From Streptomyces panaciradicis (GTDB lineage: Bacteria; Actinomycetota; Actinomycetes; Streptomycetales; Streptomycetaceae): 64,000 nucleotides of DNA. The DNA lies in NCBI RefSeq assembly GCF_023516615.1, contig NZ_JAMGBF010000029.1:62001-126000 (forward strand), given 5' to 3'. This document shows, in pieces, positions 45,307 to 54,587 of this stretch. The notes beneath the pieces were generated by a model. It did no database searches and was not told the origin of the DNA. It saw nothing but the letters and a program-made list of their open reading frames with translations. Position 1 is the first letter of the stretch. Every line of letters starts with the position of its first letter. The position numbers were made by a program, and so were the translations under genes.

Positions 45307-46035
45307 GTGATCCGGTTGGGACTGGAGATCGAGAGCAGGCCGTCGGAGCTGCCGTACATCGAGCGGGTGTGGCGCAGTCGCAGTGACGACGTGGGCCGGA
45401 TGACGTCGATCGCCACATCGCACTGGGAACTCGTCTTCTGGGAGCACCGCGGTCAGGTCCAGGCGGCTGTCATGGGCCCCGAGCCGGCAGCATCCCTGGC
45501 TCCCGTCCCCGAGAACGCCTCGTTCTTCGGCATCAGCTTCGCCCTCGGCACTTCAATGCCGCACATCCCGATCAGCCGGCTCGTGGGCAGCAGCGCGGAG
45601 ATACCCGACGTCACGCGGCGCTCCGTCTGGCTGAAGGGCTCCACCTGGCATCCGCCCGATTACGACAACGCGGAGGCGTTCGTACGGCGCCTGGTGCGTG
45701 AGGGCATCGTGGACCGCGATCCGATCGTGCCCGCCGTGCTCGCCGGCGCCGACCTCGATGTCTCCGAACGCACTCTCCAACGCCGCTTGGTCGCCGCGAC
45801 GGGCCTCACCCGAGGCGCCATCCGGCAGATCCGTCGCGCCCGTGAGGCGGCGGTCCTGATCCAGGAGGGTGCGTCGGGACAGGACGTGGTGCACCGGCTG
45901 GGCTACTTCGACCAGCCGCATCTGGCACGGTCCCTGACCCGGTACATCGGCCGGACCGCTACTCGGCTGAGCTCTCCGGACGAGGCGGAGCCCCTGTCGC
46001 TTCTGTACAAGACCTCGACTTCGATGCCCGCGTAG
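45307..46035 (+). CDS. AraC family transcriptional regulator
   Basis: The protein has 242 residues; GTG 45307 is the assumed start. The C-terminal double helix-turn-helix is DVSERTLQRRLVAATGL, then VVHRLGYFDQPHLARSLTRYIG, a clear AraC signature. The N-terminal 120 residues (YIERVWRSRSD, then WELVFWEHRG) look like a cupin-type sensing domain. The divergent neighbour is the glutamate decarboxylase, 202 bp away, which it might regulate. Confidence 0.88.
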   Translation: MIRLGLEIESRPSELPYIERVWRSRSDDVGRMTSIATSHWELVFWEHRGQVQAAVMGPEPAASLAPVPENASFFGISFALGTSMPHIPISRLVGSSAEIPDVTRRSVWLKGSTWHPPDYDNAEAFVRRLVREGIVDRDPIVPAVLAGADLDVSERTLQRRLVAATGLTRGAIRQIRRAREAAVLIQEGASGQDVVHRLGYFDQPHLARSLTRYIGRTATRLSSPDEAEPLSLLYKTSTSMPA

Positions 46036-46079
46036 GTTTCCTGGTGCAGCCGACGGCTTCGACTCATCACGGAGGAATC

Positions 46080-46634
46080 ATGCGCAAGGTCGTTTCGGGT
46101 CTCTTCATCTCGCTCGACGGCGTCGTCCAGTCGCCGAACGAGTGGCAGTTCGCTTTCGACGAGGAGATGGGCGCGGCGCTGGGCAGGACGCTGGAGACGG
46201 CCGACACGATCCTGCTGGGCCGGGTGACGTTCACCGAGTGGGCCGGGTACTGGCCGACGGTCACCAGTGGCGAGGACGCCGGTTTCGCCAAGTGGATCAA
46301 CGATTCGCCCAAGTACGTCGTCTCCTCCACGCTCGACAGCGTGAAGGACTGGGCGAACAGCACGCTCGTCAAGGGCGACCTGAATGCCGCGATCGAGGAG
46401 CTCAAGGCCGGCGAAGGCAAGGACATCACCGTCGCGGGCAGCCCGACGCTGGTGCGGTCGCTGCTGGAGCAGGACCTGCTGGACGAACTCGTACTGCTGA
46501 TCCACCCGGTCGTGGCCGGTGAGGGCCGCAAGAAGCTGTTCGCCGACGATGCCGCCCTGAAGAAGTTGGAGCTGGTGAGCGCCCAGCCGACCAGCAGCGG
46601 AGTGATCATCGCGACCTACCGTCCGGCACGCTGA
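46080..46634 (+). CDS. Dihydrofolate reductase family protein (RibD C-terminal fold)
   Basis: The protein has 184 residues; ATG 46080 follows GGAGGA. MRKVVSGLFISLDGVVQSP, LLGRVTFTEWAGYWP and ITVAGSPTLVRSLLEQDLLDE are typical of the YyaP/YwjB-like RibD_C family, which reduces unknown NADPH-dependent substrates. It follows the AraC gene by 44 bases and may be co-transcribed with it. Confidence 0.9.
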   Translation: MRKVVSGLFISLDGVVQSPNEWQFAFDEEMGAALGRTLETADTILLGRVTFTEWAGYWPTVTSGEDAGFAKWINDSPKYVVSSTLDSVKDWANSTLVKGDLNAAIEELKAGEGKDITVAGSPTLVRSLLEQDLLDELVLLIHPVVAGEGRKKLFADDAALKKLELVSAQPTSSGVIIATYRPAR

Positions 46635-46693
46635 GCGCTGCTTGGCTTGGGTGCTTGATGAGCCGTCTTCTCCATGATGGCAGGCGCAGGTGA

Positions 46694-46727
46694 GGCCCCG
46701 GCTGGACGGGGGAGACCAGCCGGGGCC
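46694..46727 (+). terminator. Hairpin terminator
   Basis: A perfect 12-bp inverted repeat GGCCCCGGCTGG with a 10-base loop lies 60 bases after the RibD-fold gene, between convergent genes. Confidence 0.75.
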
Positions 46728-46888
46728 GTGCGGAGGGCGGTCGCCTCTCGGCGGGCTGCCGCATGGGGCTTCAGCCGAACGATCGTCCCCACCCACCCAA
46801 ACCCTGCGCTCCGCCCGGCGCAGCAGTGGCCGGCCGAACGGGCGCCCTACGGCTCCTCCTTGGGACCGGCGTGCGGGGTGACGCGTTG

Positions 46889-47242
46889 TCAGGAGGGGTG
46901 GAGTTCGACGACGACGCGGTAGCTCGCCGGTTCCGAGGTGATGTGCAGATCGGGGTCGTTGAACATGCGCTGCAGCGAGGCGTGCCACTCGGGATTGTCG
47001 GTGGCTTTGTCGAGGGCGGTTCCCGACGTCCACTCCGCGATGTGGACGAAGCGGGTCTCCGGGCCTTCGCCGAGGGGACGGTGCAGGCGGGAGCGGAGGA
47101 AGCCGGGCTGGGCCGCCATGATTCGGGCGTTCTCCTGGTAAACGATGGTGAAGCGGTCGGCTTCGTCAGTCGGCACGGTGTAGCTTTTGATGACAGTCAC
47201 AGGCTCGTCGGTGCTGGTCTTCGACGCGAGGGAATGGCTCAT
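46889..47242 (-). CDS. Antibiotic biosynthesis monooxygenase (ABM) domain protein
   Basis: The protein has 117 residues; ATG 47242 follows GTAGGAG, and the frame open upstream is not used. VIKSYTVPTDEADRFTIVYQ, then AQPGFLRSRLHRPLG and RFVHIAEWTS, match the ABM ferredoxin-like fold (heme-degrading or anthrone-oxygenase-like proteins). It usually dimerises. The substrate is unknown. Confidence 0.82.
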   Translation of the reverse strand: MSHSLASKTSTDEPVTVIKSYTVPTDEADRFTIVYQENARIMAAQPGFLRSRLHRPLGEGPETRFVHIAEWTSGTALDKATDNPEWHASLQRMFNDPDLHITSEPASYRVVVELHPS

Positions 47243-47473
47243 GCTCCTACTGACCGACGACCCTCCGCGCGTGTGACGGGTCGGCGGGTGCCGATGTACG
47301 CCCTCGGGTCGACCCGGTCTGTGCGTCGTTCTGCGGCGTTCAGCGAGGCCATGCTGAAGGATCCCACCGGATTGTCCCGGGAAGGCGAGGCGAGGGCTCT
47401 CATACGGTATGCCCGACGGCACTTCGCCGCCTGAGAGCCCTCTTGGAACTACTCAACTACCCTGACGCGTTGC

Positions 47474-49402
47474 TCAGTTGCCGTCGTTCTCCCAGTGGTG
47501 GACGGCCTTGGTCGCGGTGACGTCGTCCGCGTAGACGAGGGCGACACGGTGGTTGTACTGGATTGTGTACATCTTCTTGCCTCCGATGACCACCGCCCCG
47601 CTGGAAGGGAAGTAGTCGTCGGTGACGGCCGCTTCCCGCGTGGCCACGTATGCCTGTCCGGTCGGCATGGCGTACATGCTCAGCGGTGCCTGTGTGGAGG
47701 CGCCCAGGCCGGCCGGGTACTCGGCCTTGTCGGGGTAGCTGGAGCCGTAGAGGGACACCGGAGTGGTGCCCGCGGGCTTGACGATCTTCACTCCGTAGCT
47801 GGTACGGGTGTTGACGCCGCCAGGGTTGTGGAACCACACCTTCGCACCGCTGAACCAGATCGCGGTCCAGTCGTGCTGGACGTCCGCGACGACGAACTGC
47901 TGCCCGGCCTGAGCCGTGCTGCCCCAGTCGTTCACCCGGTCGGTGCCGGGCGCGGTGCCGTGGATCGCCTGATCGCCGAAGATCGGGGCCGTCTCGCTCG
48001 GGGCCGTGTGCAGATAGACGAAGTTGGTCGGCTGCTGCTGCTCGACGCAAGTGGTCGTCTGGCCGGTCGGGTCGTCGGAGGGGCAGATCTGGAGGGTCTG
48101 CACGTTGTCCGCGAACAACGGCTTGATCGACACGACGGAACCGGGCTGCGGCACCTCGGACACGCCGCTGACGGGGGCGCCGAGCAGGCTCATGAAGTGA
48201 TTCCAGTCCCAGGCGTGACCCGGGTCCCAGTGCATACCGGAGACGAGGGCGGAGTTGGGCCCGGCAACGTTGTCATGACCGACGATGTGCTGCCGGTCCA
48301 GCGGGATGTCGAAGCGTTCGGCCAGGTACGTCACCAAGTCCGCCGTTGCCTGGTACTGCGCCTCCGTGTACCAGGCTGCGCCGTGCACGGCGTACCCCTC
48401 GTGCTCGATGCCGATCGAGTGCAAATTGGTCGAGTAGTTGCCCGCGTGGAAGGCGATGTCCTTGGTGGGCACCATCTGGGTGACCGCGCCGGAAGAGGAC
48501 ATCACGTAGTGGGTCGCGGCGGGGTTCGTGGGGTTGGCCAGGCCCACCACGCCGGCGTCGTAGGTGGACTCCAGGTCGTGGATGACGATCGTGTCGATGT
48601 GGATGCCGTTGGCCGGCCGGTCGGCGACCTGCCGGCCGACCGGTGACCCGGCCACGAAGGTGCAGTCGACGGTCGTGGGGCATTCGGTGGCGGCCGCTGT
48701 CGACGAGGTCTTCAGGCGCAGGGAGTTGATCTGCTCTCGGGCGGGATCGACGGAAGGTCCGGCGGACAGACGTACGCGCTGGCCGTCCTGGGTCGTCGCC
48801 GAGGCGCCGTTGCGGATCGTGCGGAAGACACGGTCGGCGAAGGAGACAGCCGCCTGCTTCTGCTGGGCCTGGCTGTACCGGGCCACGGCCCCGTACCACT
48901 GAGAGGGGTCCGCGGGGGTCGCCCCGGCCAACTCCTTTTCGTACGAGGCGAGCAGGGCGGCACCTCCGCGGATGTTCGCGGTGTCGTCCTCGCGCAGGGA
49001 TGTGACGGAGAGTCCGGTCAGCTCGGCCGCCTGGCGCAGGGTGTGCAGGGCGGGGAGCGCGGCTAGGGAGTCGAGGTCGGCGCGGCCCGCCGCGCCCGCG
49101 GCACCGCCCGCCAGCATGGTGGGGGTGACGTCCGTGAGGTTCATCGGCCCGTAACCGCCGTCGGTGCTCGGCAGGGCACTGTGGCCCTCCCAGGCCGACT
49201 CCTGGTAGGAGAGGGCGAGCAGCACGCTCGTCGGGATGCTGAACTCCTCGGCAGCGGCCAGCAGCGCCTGTTGGCGAGAGTCCGCGGTGGCGCTTGGGTC
49301 GTCCGCGAGTGCGTGGCCGGGCAGGGTGAGCAGGGAGCCCGCGATCAGCGCGCTGACGGCGATGCCGACGGGCACGCCAACGGCCCGCTTTCTTCTGTGC
49401 AA
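47474..49402 (-). CDS. Secreted N-acetylmuramoyl-L-alanine amidase
   Basis: The protein has about 642 residues. The chosen start is TTG 49402, seven bases after GAGGAG, giving a clean signal peptide (RRKRAVGVPVGIAVSALIAG, cleaved near HALADD). Upstream in-frame ATGs at 49429 and 49435 lack ribosome sites. A lysozyme-like helical region (residues about 60-200) precedes an amidase_2 domain with zinc ligands in IVIHDLES, SIGIEHEGY and the HWDPGHAWDW segment. The C-terminal part holds SH3-like repeats. It cleaves peptidoglycan amide bonds outside the cell. Confidence 0.9.
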   Translation of the reverse strand: MHRRKRAVGVPVGIAVSALIAGSLLTLPGHALADDPSATADSRQQALLAAAEEFSIPTSVLLALSYQESAWEGHSALPSTDGGYGPMNLTDVTPTMLAGGAAGAAGRADLDSLAALPALHTLRQAAELTGLSVTSLREDDTANIRGGAALLASYEKELAGATPADPSQWYGAVARYSQAQQKQAAVSFADRVFRTIRNGASATTQDGQRVRLSAGPSVDPAREQINSLRLKTSSTAAATECPTTVDCTFVAGSPVGRQVADRPANGIHIDTIVIHDLESTYDAGVVGLANPTNPAATHYVMSSSGAVTQMVPTKDIAFHAGNYSTNLHSIGIEHEGYAVHGAAWYTEAQYQATADLVTYLAERFDIPLDRQHIVGHDNVAGPNSALVSGMHWDPGHAWDWNHFMSLLGAPVSGVSEVPQPGSVVSIKPLFADNVQTLQICPSDDPTGQTTTCVEQQQPTNFVYLHTAPSETAPIFGDQAIHGTAPGTDRVNDWGSTAQAGQQFVVADVQHDWTAIWFSGAKVWFHNPGGVNTRTSYGVKIVKPAGTTPVSLYGSSYPDKAEYPAGLGASTQAPLSMYAMPTGQAYVATREAAVTDDYFPSSGAVVIGGKKMYTIQYNHRVALVYADDVTATKAVHHWENDGN

Positions 49403-49920
49403 GGTGATGCTCCTCAGAGGAAGAAACATGGGCATCAAGGTGCGCCGGCGGCACGGCCGCTCGCAGGGGGAAGGTCTGGGCGACAACTCGATGCGCGGAT
49501 GACTATAGGACCATGTTTGTTGCAGTGGCCACGGAAAGAGTAACTGTTTCCATCACACGTATGTTGTGGATGAGCTGTGCGGAACGGGCATAACAGCCCT
49601 CTTGGAACGGCGAGTTGCCGGAAGGATCAAGTGGGGAGGGGCCGCCGCGAAGGTGAAGGGGCCAGGCGTGATCCTAGGTATCCGGGGAGGAGTGCGCCCG
49701 GGGGCGGGGGCGCTGGATTCAGAGGCGATGCGGATTGCTATACACTGTTCACAGCGTATCCGAAACCGTGTGACATGTTGATTCGCCAGTATGGGGGCGC
49801 TCACCCACCCGCGGACCGTCCGTCAGCGGGTGCGTGCCTCGGGCGCCTGTGCGATCCCCCGAGAGGAGGTGCCCGAGGCATCGTTGTGACTTTCCGTGCA
49901 TGGAGCGGAGAGGGCTCCGG
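49403..49920. other. Gene-free stretch
   Basis: This 518-bp stretch holds no credible gene. The part from 49430 to 49570 should contain the amidase promoter. A TGTGACA at 49769 lacks the matching -10 element found further right. Confidence 0.45.
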
Positions 49921-50472
49921 TCAGGACTTCTGGGCGCTGTAGAGGCCGCGTCCGGCCCGGCGTACGCGGGAGGTGCCCACCAGACGGTCCAGCGTGCTGC
50001 GCACCGCATTGATGCTCCCGGAGTCGGTGTCGCGGCCGAGTGCCGCGGCCACGTCGCGCGCGCGGACCTCCGCGTCACCGACGCCCGCGAAGTACTCCAG
50101 GATCTGTTCGGTGAGTACGCCGTAGCTGCGCGGTTCGTCGGCCTCCGGACGCGAGGAGGCCGCCGGCTTTTCCTTCACCGTGGGCTCCGCCTGTCGCCGC
50201 GCGGACTGCTTTCGCGCCGTGCGGGCGGCGGGCGCGACGACCGTCGTGTCGGCCTCCGCCTGTTCGCGCTGCTCGGCTGCTCGGCGGCCGGATGGCTCGG
50301 CCATGAGGACCGTCAGGGCGCTCAGGGCGCGCTGGACGGAGTCGAGGTGGGCGGCCACGGCGGCCAGTTCCCTCTCCAGTGCCTGCTTCTGAATCTCCAG
50401 GCGGGCGAGGTCCTCCTGGAGGCTCTCCGCAGTGACCTCAATCTCATGCGCTGCGCGAGGTGCCGAGACCAT
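49921..50472 (-). CDS. Coiled-coil / winged-helix hypothetical protein
   Basis: The protein has 183 residues; ATG 50472 follows AGAGGA. Residues 14-60 form a coiled coil (LQEDLARLEIQKQALERELA). An Ala/Arg/Glu-rich linker follows. The last 70 residues (YGVLTEQILEYFAGVGDAEV, then RDVAAALGRDTDSGSINAVR) look like a winged helix. It is probably DNA-binding and multimeric. Its target is unknown. Confidence 0.72.
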   Translation of the reverse strand: MVSAPRAAHEIEVTAESLQEDLARLEIQKQALERELAAVAAHLDSVQRALSALTVLMAEPSGRRAAEQREQAEADTTVVAPAARTARKQSARRQAEPTVKEKPAASSRPEADEPRSYGVLTEQILEYFAGVGDAEVRARDVAAALGRDTDSGSINAVRSTLDRLVGTSRVRRAGRGLYSAQKS

Positions 50473-50715
50473 GTCTTCCTCTCATCCTCACCCCTGCGTG
50501 CCGCGCCTCGCTGGTGTCAGCTGCGGTGCCGCTCGGCTCGGACCGGGGATGTGTGTGGCTGCATCGTATGTCACAGCGTACGAGGTTTGGGACCGGAAGA
50601 TGCAAGGTGGTGATGCGAGGTACCGTCGAGTCAGGTGGCTGTCACTGTTGTTTCACCCTTTCGTGAGCGGCACCTCAGCGGTGCCGACGTCGTCGAGAGC
50701 TTTTTGAAGGATGTC

Positions 50716-51582
50716 TCATTTCTCCTGCGTGGCCGCCCGGTTCCAGTGGCGGAGCTTGTCAGGGTTGAGGACCGCCCAGATCTGCACGACGCGGTCGCCC
50801 GCGACGTCCAGGCTGATGACCGCGGCGACCTCGTCGCCGTAGCGCACCACTATTCCGGTGCGGCCGTTGACGGACCGGCAGTGCAGTCTGGTGCGCGGGC
50901 GGCCGGCCAGAAGGGTCAGCAGGCTGCGGGTGACGCGCCGTGCGCCGTGGACGGGCCGGGTCAGGGTTCTGACCTTGCCGCCTCCGTCGAAGAACACCGT
51001 GGCGTCCGGTGCCAGGAGGCAAATCAGGCGGGCGGGGTCCTCCGCCACGCAGGCCTGTCGGACCGCTCGCACCACACGGTCGTGCTGTTGTGGCGTCGTG
51101 GGGTGTGCCCACCTGGTCCCAAGGCTGTGCCGGGCCCGGGCGGCGTGTTCACCGCATTCCTGTTCCGTCTGTCCGACGATGGCGGCGACCGTCTCCGGAG
51201 CCATCCCGAACACGTCGTTGAGGACGAACGCGGCCCGCTCGGCCGGTGACAGCGTGTCCAGCGCCTCGAGGAGGGCCTGGCTCACCTCTTCGTCCAGGTC
51301 CTGAGAGGGCGCCCCGCCGACCGGGCCCGGATGCGACCGCCCGGTCGGCGCCAAGCGCTCCAGACAGATGCCGCCGACGGTCGTCACCAGCCAGGACGGG
51401 GGTTCGGCGATGCGGATCCTGTGGTCGTCGGACAGGCCGTACCAGCGCCGGTAGGCCTCCGTCACGACGTCGTCGGCGTCCTGACTCCGGCCCAGCATCC
51501 AGTAGGCCACGTTGAGCAGCCGGCGTCGTTCGTCGAGCAGATCCGCGATCGGCACCGTCTCGTCGTCCTGCACCCGGTCCAT
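50716..51582 (-). CDS. ECF41-like RNA polymerase sigma factor with SnoaL-type C-terminus
   Basis: The protein has 288 residues. Region 2 (RRRLLNVAYWMLGRSQDADD) and region 4 (LSPAERAAFVLNDVFGMAPE) are clear. The C-terminal extension carries the ECF41 motifs DGGGK (near residue 200) and NPDKL (near residue 276), which in studied members modulate activity; the WLPEP linker motif is not recognisable. ECF41 factors use the extension in place of an anti-sigma factor. The upstream gap contains TGTCACA-N15-CGGTC, so autoregulation is likely, and an FAD oxidoreductase gene lies upstream, as expected for the family. Confidence 0.9.
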   Translation of the reverse strand: MDRVQDDETVPIADLLDERRRLLNVAYWMLGRSQDADDVVTEAYRRWYGLSDDHRIRIAEPPSWLVTTVGGICLERLAPTGRSHPGPVGGAPSQDLDEEVSQALLEALDTLSPAERAAFVLNDVFGMAPETVAAIVGQTEQECGEHAARARHSLGTRWAHPTTPQQHDRVVRAVRQACVAEDPARLICLLAPDATVFFDGGGKVRTLTRPVHGARRVTRSLLTLLAGRPRTRLHCRSVNGRTGIVVRYGDEVAAVISLDVAGDRVVQIWAVLNPDKLRHWNRAATQEK

Positions 51583-51709
51583 CGGGCATCACTCCTTCGC
51601 ACAGCACCTGACAAAGCGGTGCCACCCCTGATTCCGGCCGATGTCCGCCGCGGCTCGCGAGAACGGGGGCAGTCCGCTTTCGTCCGGCGGGTCGTACCGA
51701 TGCACAGCT

Positions 51710-51736
51710 GACCGGACAGGGACAGATCGTGTGACA
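51710..51736 (-). promoter_or_regulatory. ECF41-type promoter of the sigma gene
   Basis: The minus strand reads TGTCACA, 15 bases, CGGTC. ECF41 promoters are known as TGTCACA with a CGTC-like -10. The leader to the sigma start (51582) would be about 120 bases. Confidence 0.65.
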
Positions 51737-51801
51737 TGGTTCCCCGCCGTATGCAGCGGCGCCCGTGCCCCGGCGGGCCGCGGTCGCCTTGGCGGCGGTC
51801 G

Positions 51802-53034
51802 TCAGGGCAGAAGGCTGTCGAGGGGCGTCTCGGGATCGGACAGGGCCGCGTCCGCCACGGAGGCACCGGACTCGATGAGGGCGCGGACGGAGTCGATGAC
51901 GTTCCACACGTTCACACTCATGCCTGCCAGGACCCGGTCCCCGGACATCCAGAAGGCGATGAACCGCCGCTCGGCCGGGTTCCCGCGGAAGACGACGCGG
52001 TCGTACCCGCCGGGCTCGGCGTACCCCGTGTACTCCATCCCGAGGTCGTACTGGTCGGTGTAGAAGTACGGCAACCGGTTGTACGCCGCCTCCTTGCCGA
52101 GCATGGCCAGGGCCGCCGTGCGGGGCTGGTGCAGGGCGTTGGCCCAGTGCTCCACCCGCAGATGCCGGCCGAGCCGGGGATGGTAGGCGTTGGCGACGTC
52201 TCCTGCGGCGTGCACGTCCTGGGCCGAGGTGCGCAGACACTCGTCGGTGACGATACCGTTGCGCACCTCCAGTCCCGCCGCCTCGGCGAGCTGGACGTTG
52301 GGGGTGATGCCGATGCCCACCACCACGGCGTCGGCGGGCAGTCGGGTTCCGTCGGCGAGCTGGACGCCGTCGGCGCGGGTGCCGTCACCGGTGATGCGCT
52401 CGACGGCGGCGTGGGGCCGCAGGACGACCCCGTGATCCCGGTGCAGGTCGGCGAAGACCTCGGCCGTCTCCCGGCCGAGCACCTTCAGCAACGGCAGCTC
52501 GGAGTGCTCCAGAACGGTCACCAGCGCCCCGGCCGTCCGTGCCGCCGCGGCGGTCTCCAGGCCGATCCAGCCGCCGCCGACGACCACGATCCGGGCCCCG
52601 GGGGCGAAGGCGGCCTTGAGCCGCTCGCTGTCTCCCACGCGGCGCAGGTACAGCACGTTGTCCAGGTCCGCCCCGGGCACCGTCAGCCGACGGGGGGACG
52701 ATCCGGTCGCCAGCAGCAGCTTGGTGTAGGACATCCGGCGTGCGCCGGCGAGTTCGACGTGGCGGGTCAGTGCGTCGACGGCCGTTACGCGCGTTCCCGT
52801 CATCAGCTCGACGTCGTGCTCGCGGTACCAGTTCTCGGAATGCACGAATATCGACTCGCGGTCCTCCTTGCCGAGCAGGTACCCCTTGGACAACGGCGGT
52901 CGGATGTAGGGGCGCTCCACTTCGTCCCCGATGAGGACGAGCGGGCCGTCGTAGCCCTGTTGCCGGAGTTCCTCGGCGGCCTTGCCCGCGGCGAGGCCGC
53001 CCCCGACGATCACGAACCCGTTTTCTCGCGACAT
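51802..53034 (-). CDS. FAD-dependent NAD(P)/ferredoxin oxidoreductase
   Basis: The protein has 410 residues from ATG 53034; the open frame extends further but a candidate promoter lies only 55 bases upstream. The first FAD motif is FVIVGGGLAAGKAAEEL, the NAD motif is IVVVGGGWIGLETA, and the second FAD motif is VHAAGDVAN. This matches putidaredoxin/rhodocoxin-reductase-like proteins, which move electrons from NAD(P)H to a ferredoxin. The C-terminal reductase domain is complete. ECF41 sigma factors are often next to oxidoreductases, so it is a likely target gene. Confidence 0.92.
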   Translation of the reverse strand: MSRENGFVIVGGGLAAGKAAEELRQQGYDGPLVLIGDEVERPYIRPPLSKGYLLGKEDRESIFVHSENWYREHDVELMTGTRVTAVDALTRHVELAGARRMSYTKLLLATGSSPRRLTVPGADLDNVLYLRRVGDSERLKAAFAPGARIVVVGGGWIGLETAAAARTAGALVTVLEHSELPLLKVLGRETAEVFADLHRDHGVVLRPHAAVERITGDGTRADGVQLADGTRLPADAVVVGIGITPNVQLAEAAGLEVRNGIVTDECLRTSAQDVHAAGDVANAYHPRLGRHLRVEHWANALHQPRTAALAMLGKEAAYNRLPYFYTDQYDLGMEYTGYAEPGGYDRVVFRGNPAERRFIAFWMSGDRVLAGMSVNVWNVIDSVRALIESGASVADAALSDPETPLDSLLP

Positions 53035-53088
53035 GATGTTCCCGTCTCGCTCGCGCGCACCGGACACTGGTGTGCCCTCGTGCGGAGA

Positions 53089-53115
53089 GACCGTCAGAAG
53101 CCGCAGGTTGTGACA
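53089..53115 (-). promoter_or_regulatory. ECF41-type promoter of the FAD oxidoreductase gene
   Basis: TGTCACA-N15-CGGTC on the minus strand, identical in motif and spacing to the sigma gene site. The leader would be about 45 bases. Confidence 0.65.
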
Positions 53116-53260
53116 CCGGCCCGCGCCGCGCGGCGGCAGGGAGCAGGCCTGCGAGGGCAGAGGGGAGCAGCGCGACGAGCGGCGCGGACGACGTCCGTGT
53201 TCCACCACCGTGGCCGAGGCGGTCCGCAGATCCGCACCCCTCGTCGCGGCCGGCGGGGGG

Positions 53261-53995
53261 CTAGCGTCCGGCGCCCTGCTCCCAGTGTTCCTCGAGGGCG
53301 GCGGCCACCTCCGCGGGCCGCTCCAGTACCGTCCAGTGGTTGCAGTCGAGATGGAGGACGCGGGCGGCGCGCAGGGCGGCGCCGAGTTCGTCGCCGAACT
53401 CGATCTGGCAGGCCGGGTCGCGCTCGCCCCAGAACACCAGCGAGGGTGCGGTGACGTTCGACAGGGCCGGTTCCCACTCCGTCCCCATGGTCACGGCGGA
53501 CCGGTACAGCCGCAGGATGCTGTCCTTCATCGTGCCGTCGACGTTCCGGATCATCTCCTCCACCGGTTCGGCGGGCGCGTCGAAGCCGTTCACCAGGTCA
53601 TTCGCGAAGGACTCGGGGTCCAGTTCGGCCATGAACCGCTCGCCTGCGGCAGGGTCCTGCCAGATCTCGGCCAGTGGGTGCCAGACGTAGCGGGAACTGA
53701 TGGGTCCGTTGCCACCTGCCCAGGTGCGCACCAGGTCGGGACGGAGGGAGGCGACGCGGGCGGTGAGGATGCAGCCCCAGTCGTGACCTACCAGGTCCAC
53801 GGGCTCACCGACGCGCTCGAGTCGTTCGACGAGCCAGTCGACGTACTCCTCCTTGCTGGAGCCGAAGCCGGTCGGGCGGGGGGTGCCGAATCCGGGCAGG
53901 TCCCAGGCCTCGACGTCGGAACGGGTCAGGTGTCGGCGTACACCGTTCCACACGTGGTGGGTGTCGGGAACGCCGTGGATGAGGATGGCGGGCAT
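53261..53995 (-). CDS. Alpha/beta hydrolase (epoxide hydrolase / dehalogenase-like)
   Basis: The protein has 244 residues. HGVPDTHHVW carries the oxyanion HG. The nucleophile is the aspartate in GHDWG, as in epoxide hydrolases and haloalkane dehalogenases, rather than a serine. LVFWGERDPA and DCNHW supply the acid and the histidine. The short length and lack of a large cap suggest a small-substrate enzyme. The substrate is unknown. Confidence 0.85.
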   Translation of the reverse strand: MPAILIHGVPDTHHVWNGVRRHLTRSDVEAWDLPGFGTPRPTGFGSSKEEYVDWLVERLERVGEPVDLVGHDWGCILTARVASLRPDLVRTWAGGNGPISSRYVWHPLAEIWQDPAAGERFMAELDPESFANDLVNGFDAPAEPVEEMIRNVDGTMKDSILRLYRSAVTMGTEWEPALSNVTAPSLVFWGERDPACQIEFGDELGAALRAARVLHLDCNHWTVLERPAEVAAALEEHWEQGAGR

Positions 53996-54587
53996 GGTCG
54001 GTACATCCCTCGTGATAGGGGCCGCGGCCGGGATCCGGGGAAGCTCTGCGGCCGCGGCGGGCCGGGACGACGAGCATCATGTGCTGCGCCGGATGCACCC
54101 AACATAGTGGCACACCATGTCACGCATGTGTGCCGCTCAGTCCGGCGGGAGGGGGCAGGGGGAGAGGGCGGCACGAGTACGGCGGGCGCATGGTGCTGTC
54201 GGCCGACGCCGACCGCCCCCGGACCCGTTTCGACTCCCGGGTGCCGGACGTGACCGTTGTCCGGAGCGAGACGTGGCCGGCGTCCCGGGACGACATCGTT
54301 GCTGAGCCGGCCCGGCACGGATTCACCCCGGTGCGCGAAGCGGGCGATCCCGCGGTGCCGACCGTACGACCCGCGTAACGGCAACCCGTTGCCCCGCGAC
54401 ACGCGGTGACACACAGGGCGCCGTTCCGGCGGCGATCCCGGTGTCACACGCGCGGGCCCTCACCTGTCTGTCCTTCTGCGGACCTTGCCCGGCCCTGCTC
54501 GGCCGCGGTCCGCTCCACCATCGGCAGGCACACGGCGACGGCTCGCAGCGACTGATCGTCGTGACCAGCGACCGCAAGGACCCACAT
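53996..54587. other. Mostly gene-free divergent region
   Basis: This 592-bp region separates the minus-strand hydrolase from the plus-strand YceI gene. It contains an inverted repeat GGCACACCATG / CATGTGTGCC at 54109-54134 (one bulged base), a possible operator for the hydrolase. TGTCACA at 54442-54448, followed after 15 bases by CTGTC, is a weaker ECF41-type match upstream of the YceI gene. A small uncertain ORF is listed separately. Confidence 0.45.
54190..54378 (+). CDS. Possible small protein
   Basis: The open frame of 62 codons from ATG 54190 reads DSRVPDVTVVRSETWPASR, then EPARHGFTPVREAGDPAVP, which looks protein-like in composition. No ribosome binding site stands out and no family is recognised. 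It could be a gene fragment. Confidence 0.3.
   Translation: MVLSADADRPRTRFDSRVPDVTVVRSETWPASRDDIVAEPARHGFTPVREAGDPAVPTVRPA

Noticed and set aside
43365..45386. 673-codon open frame on the plus strand opposite the glutamate decarboxylase
   Set aside because: It is antisense to a complete decarboxylase and has no recognisable domain.
50569..50575. TGTCACA upstream of nothing on the plus strand (also TGTGACA at 49769 and 57241)
   Set aside because: None has CGGTC at 15 bases and none faces a suitable start codon, so they are not counted as ECF41-type promoters.
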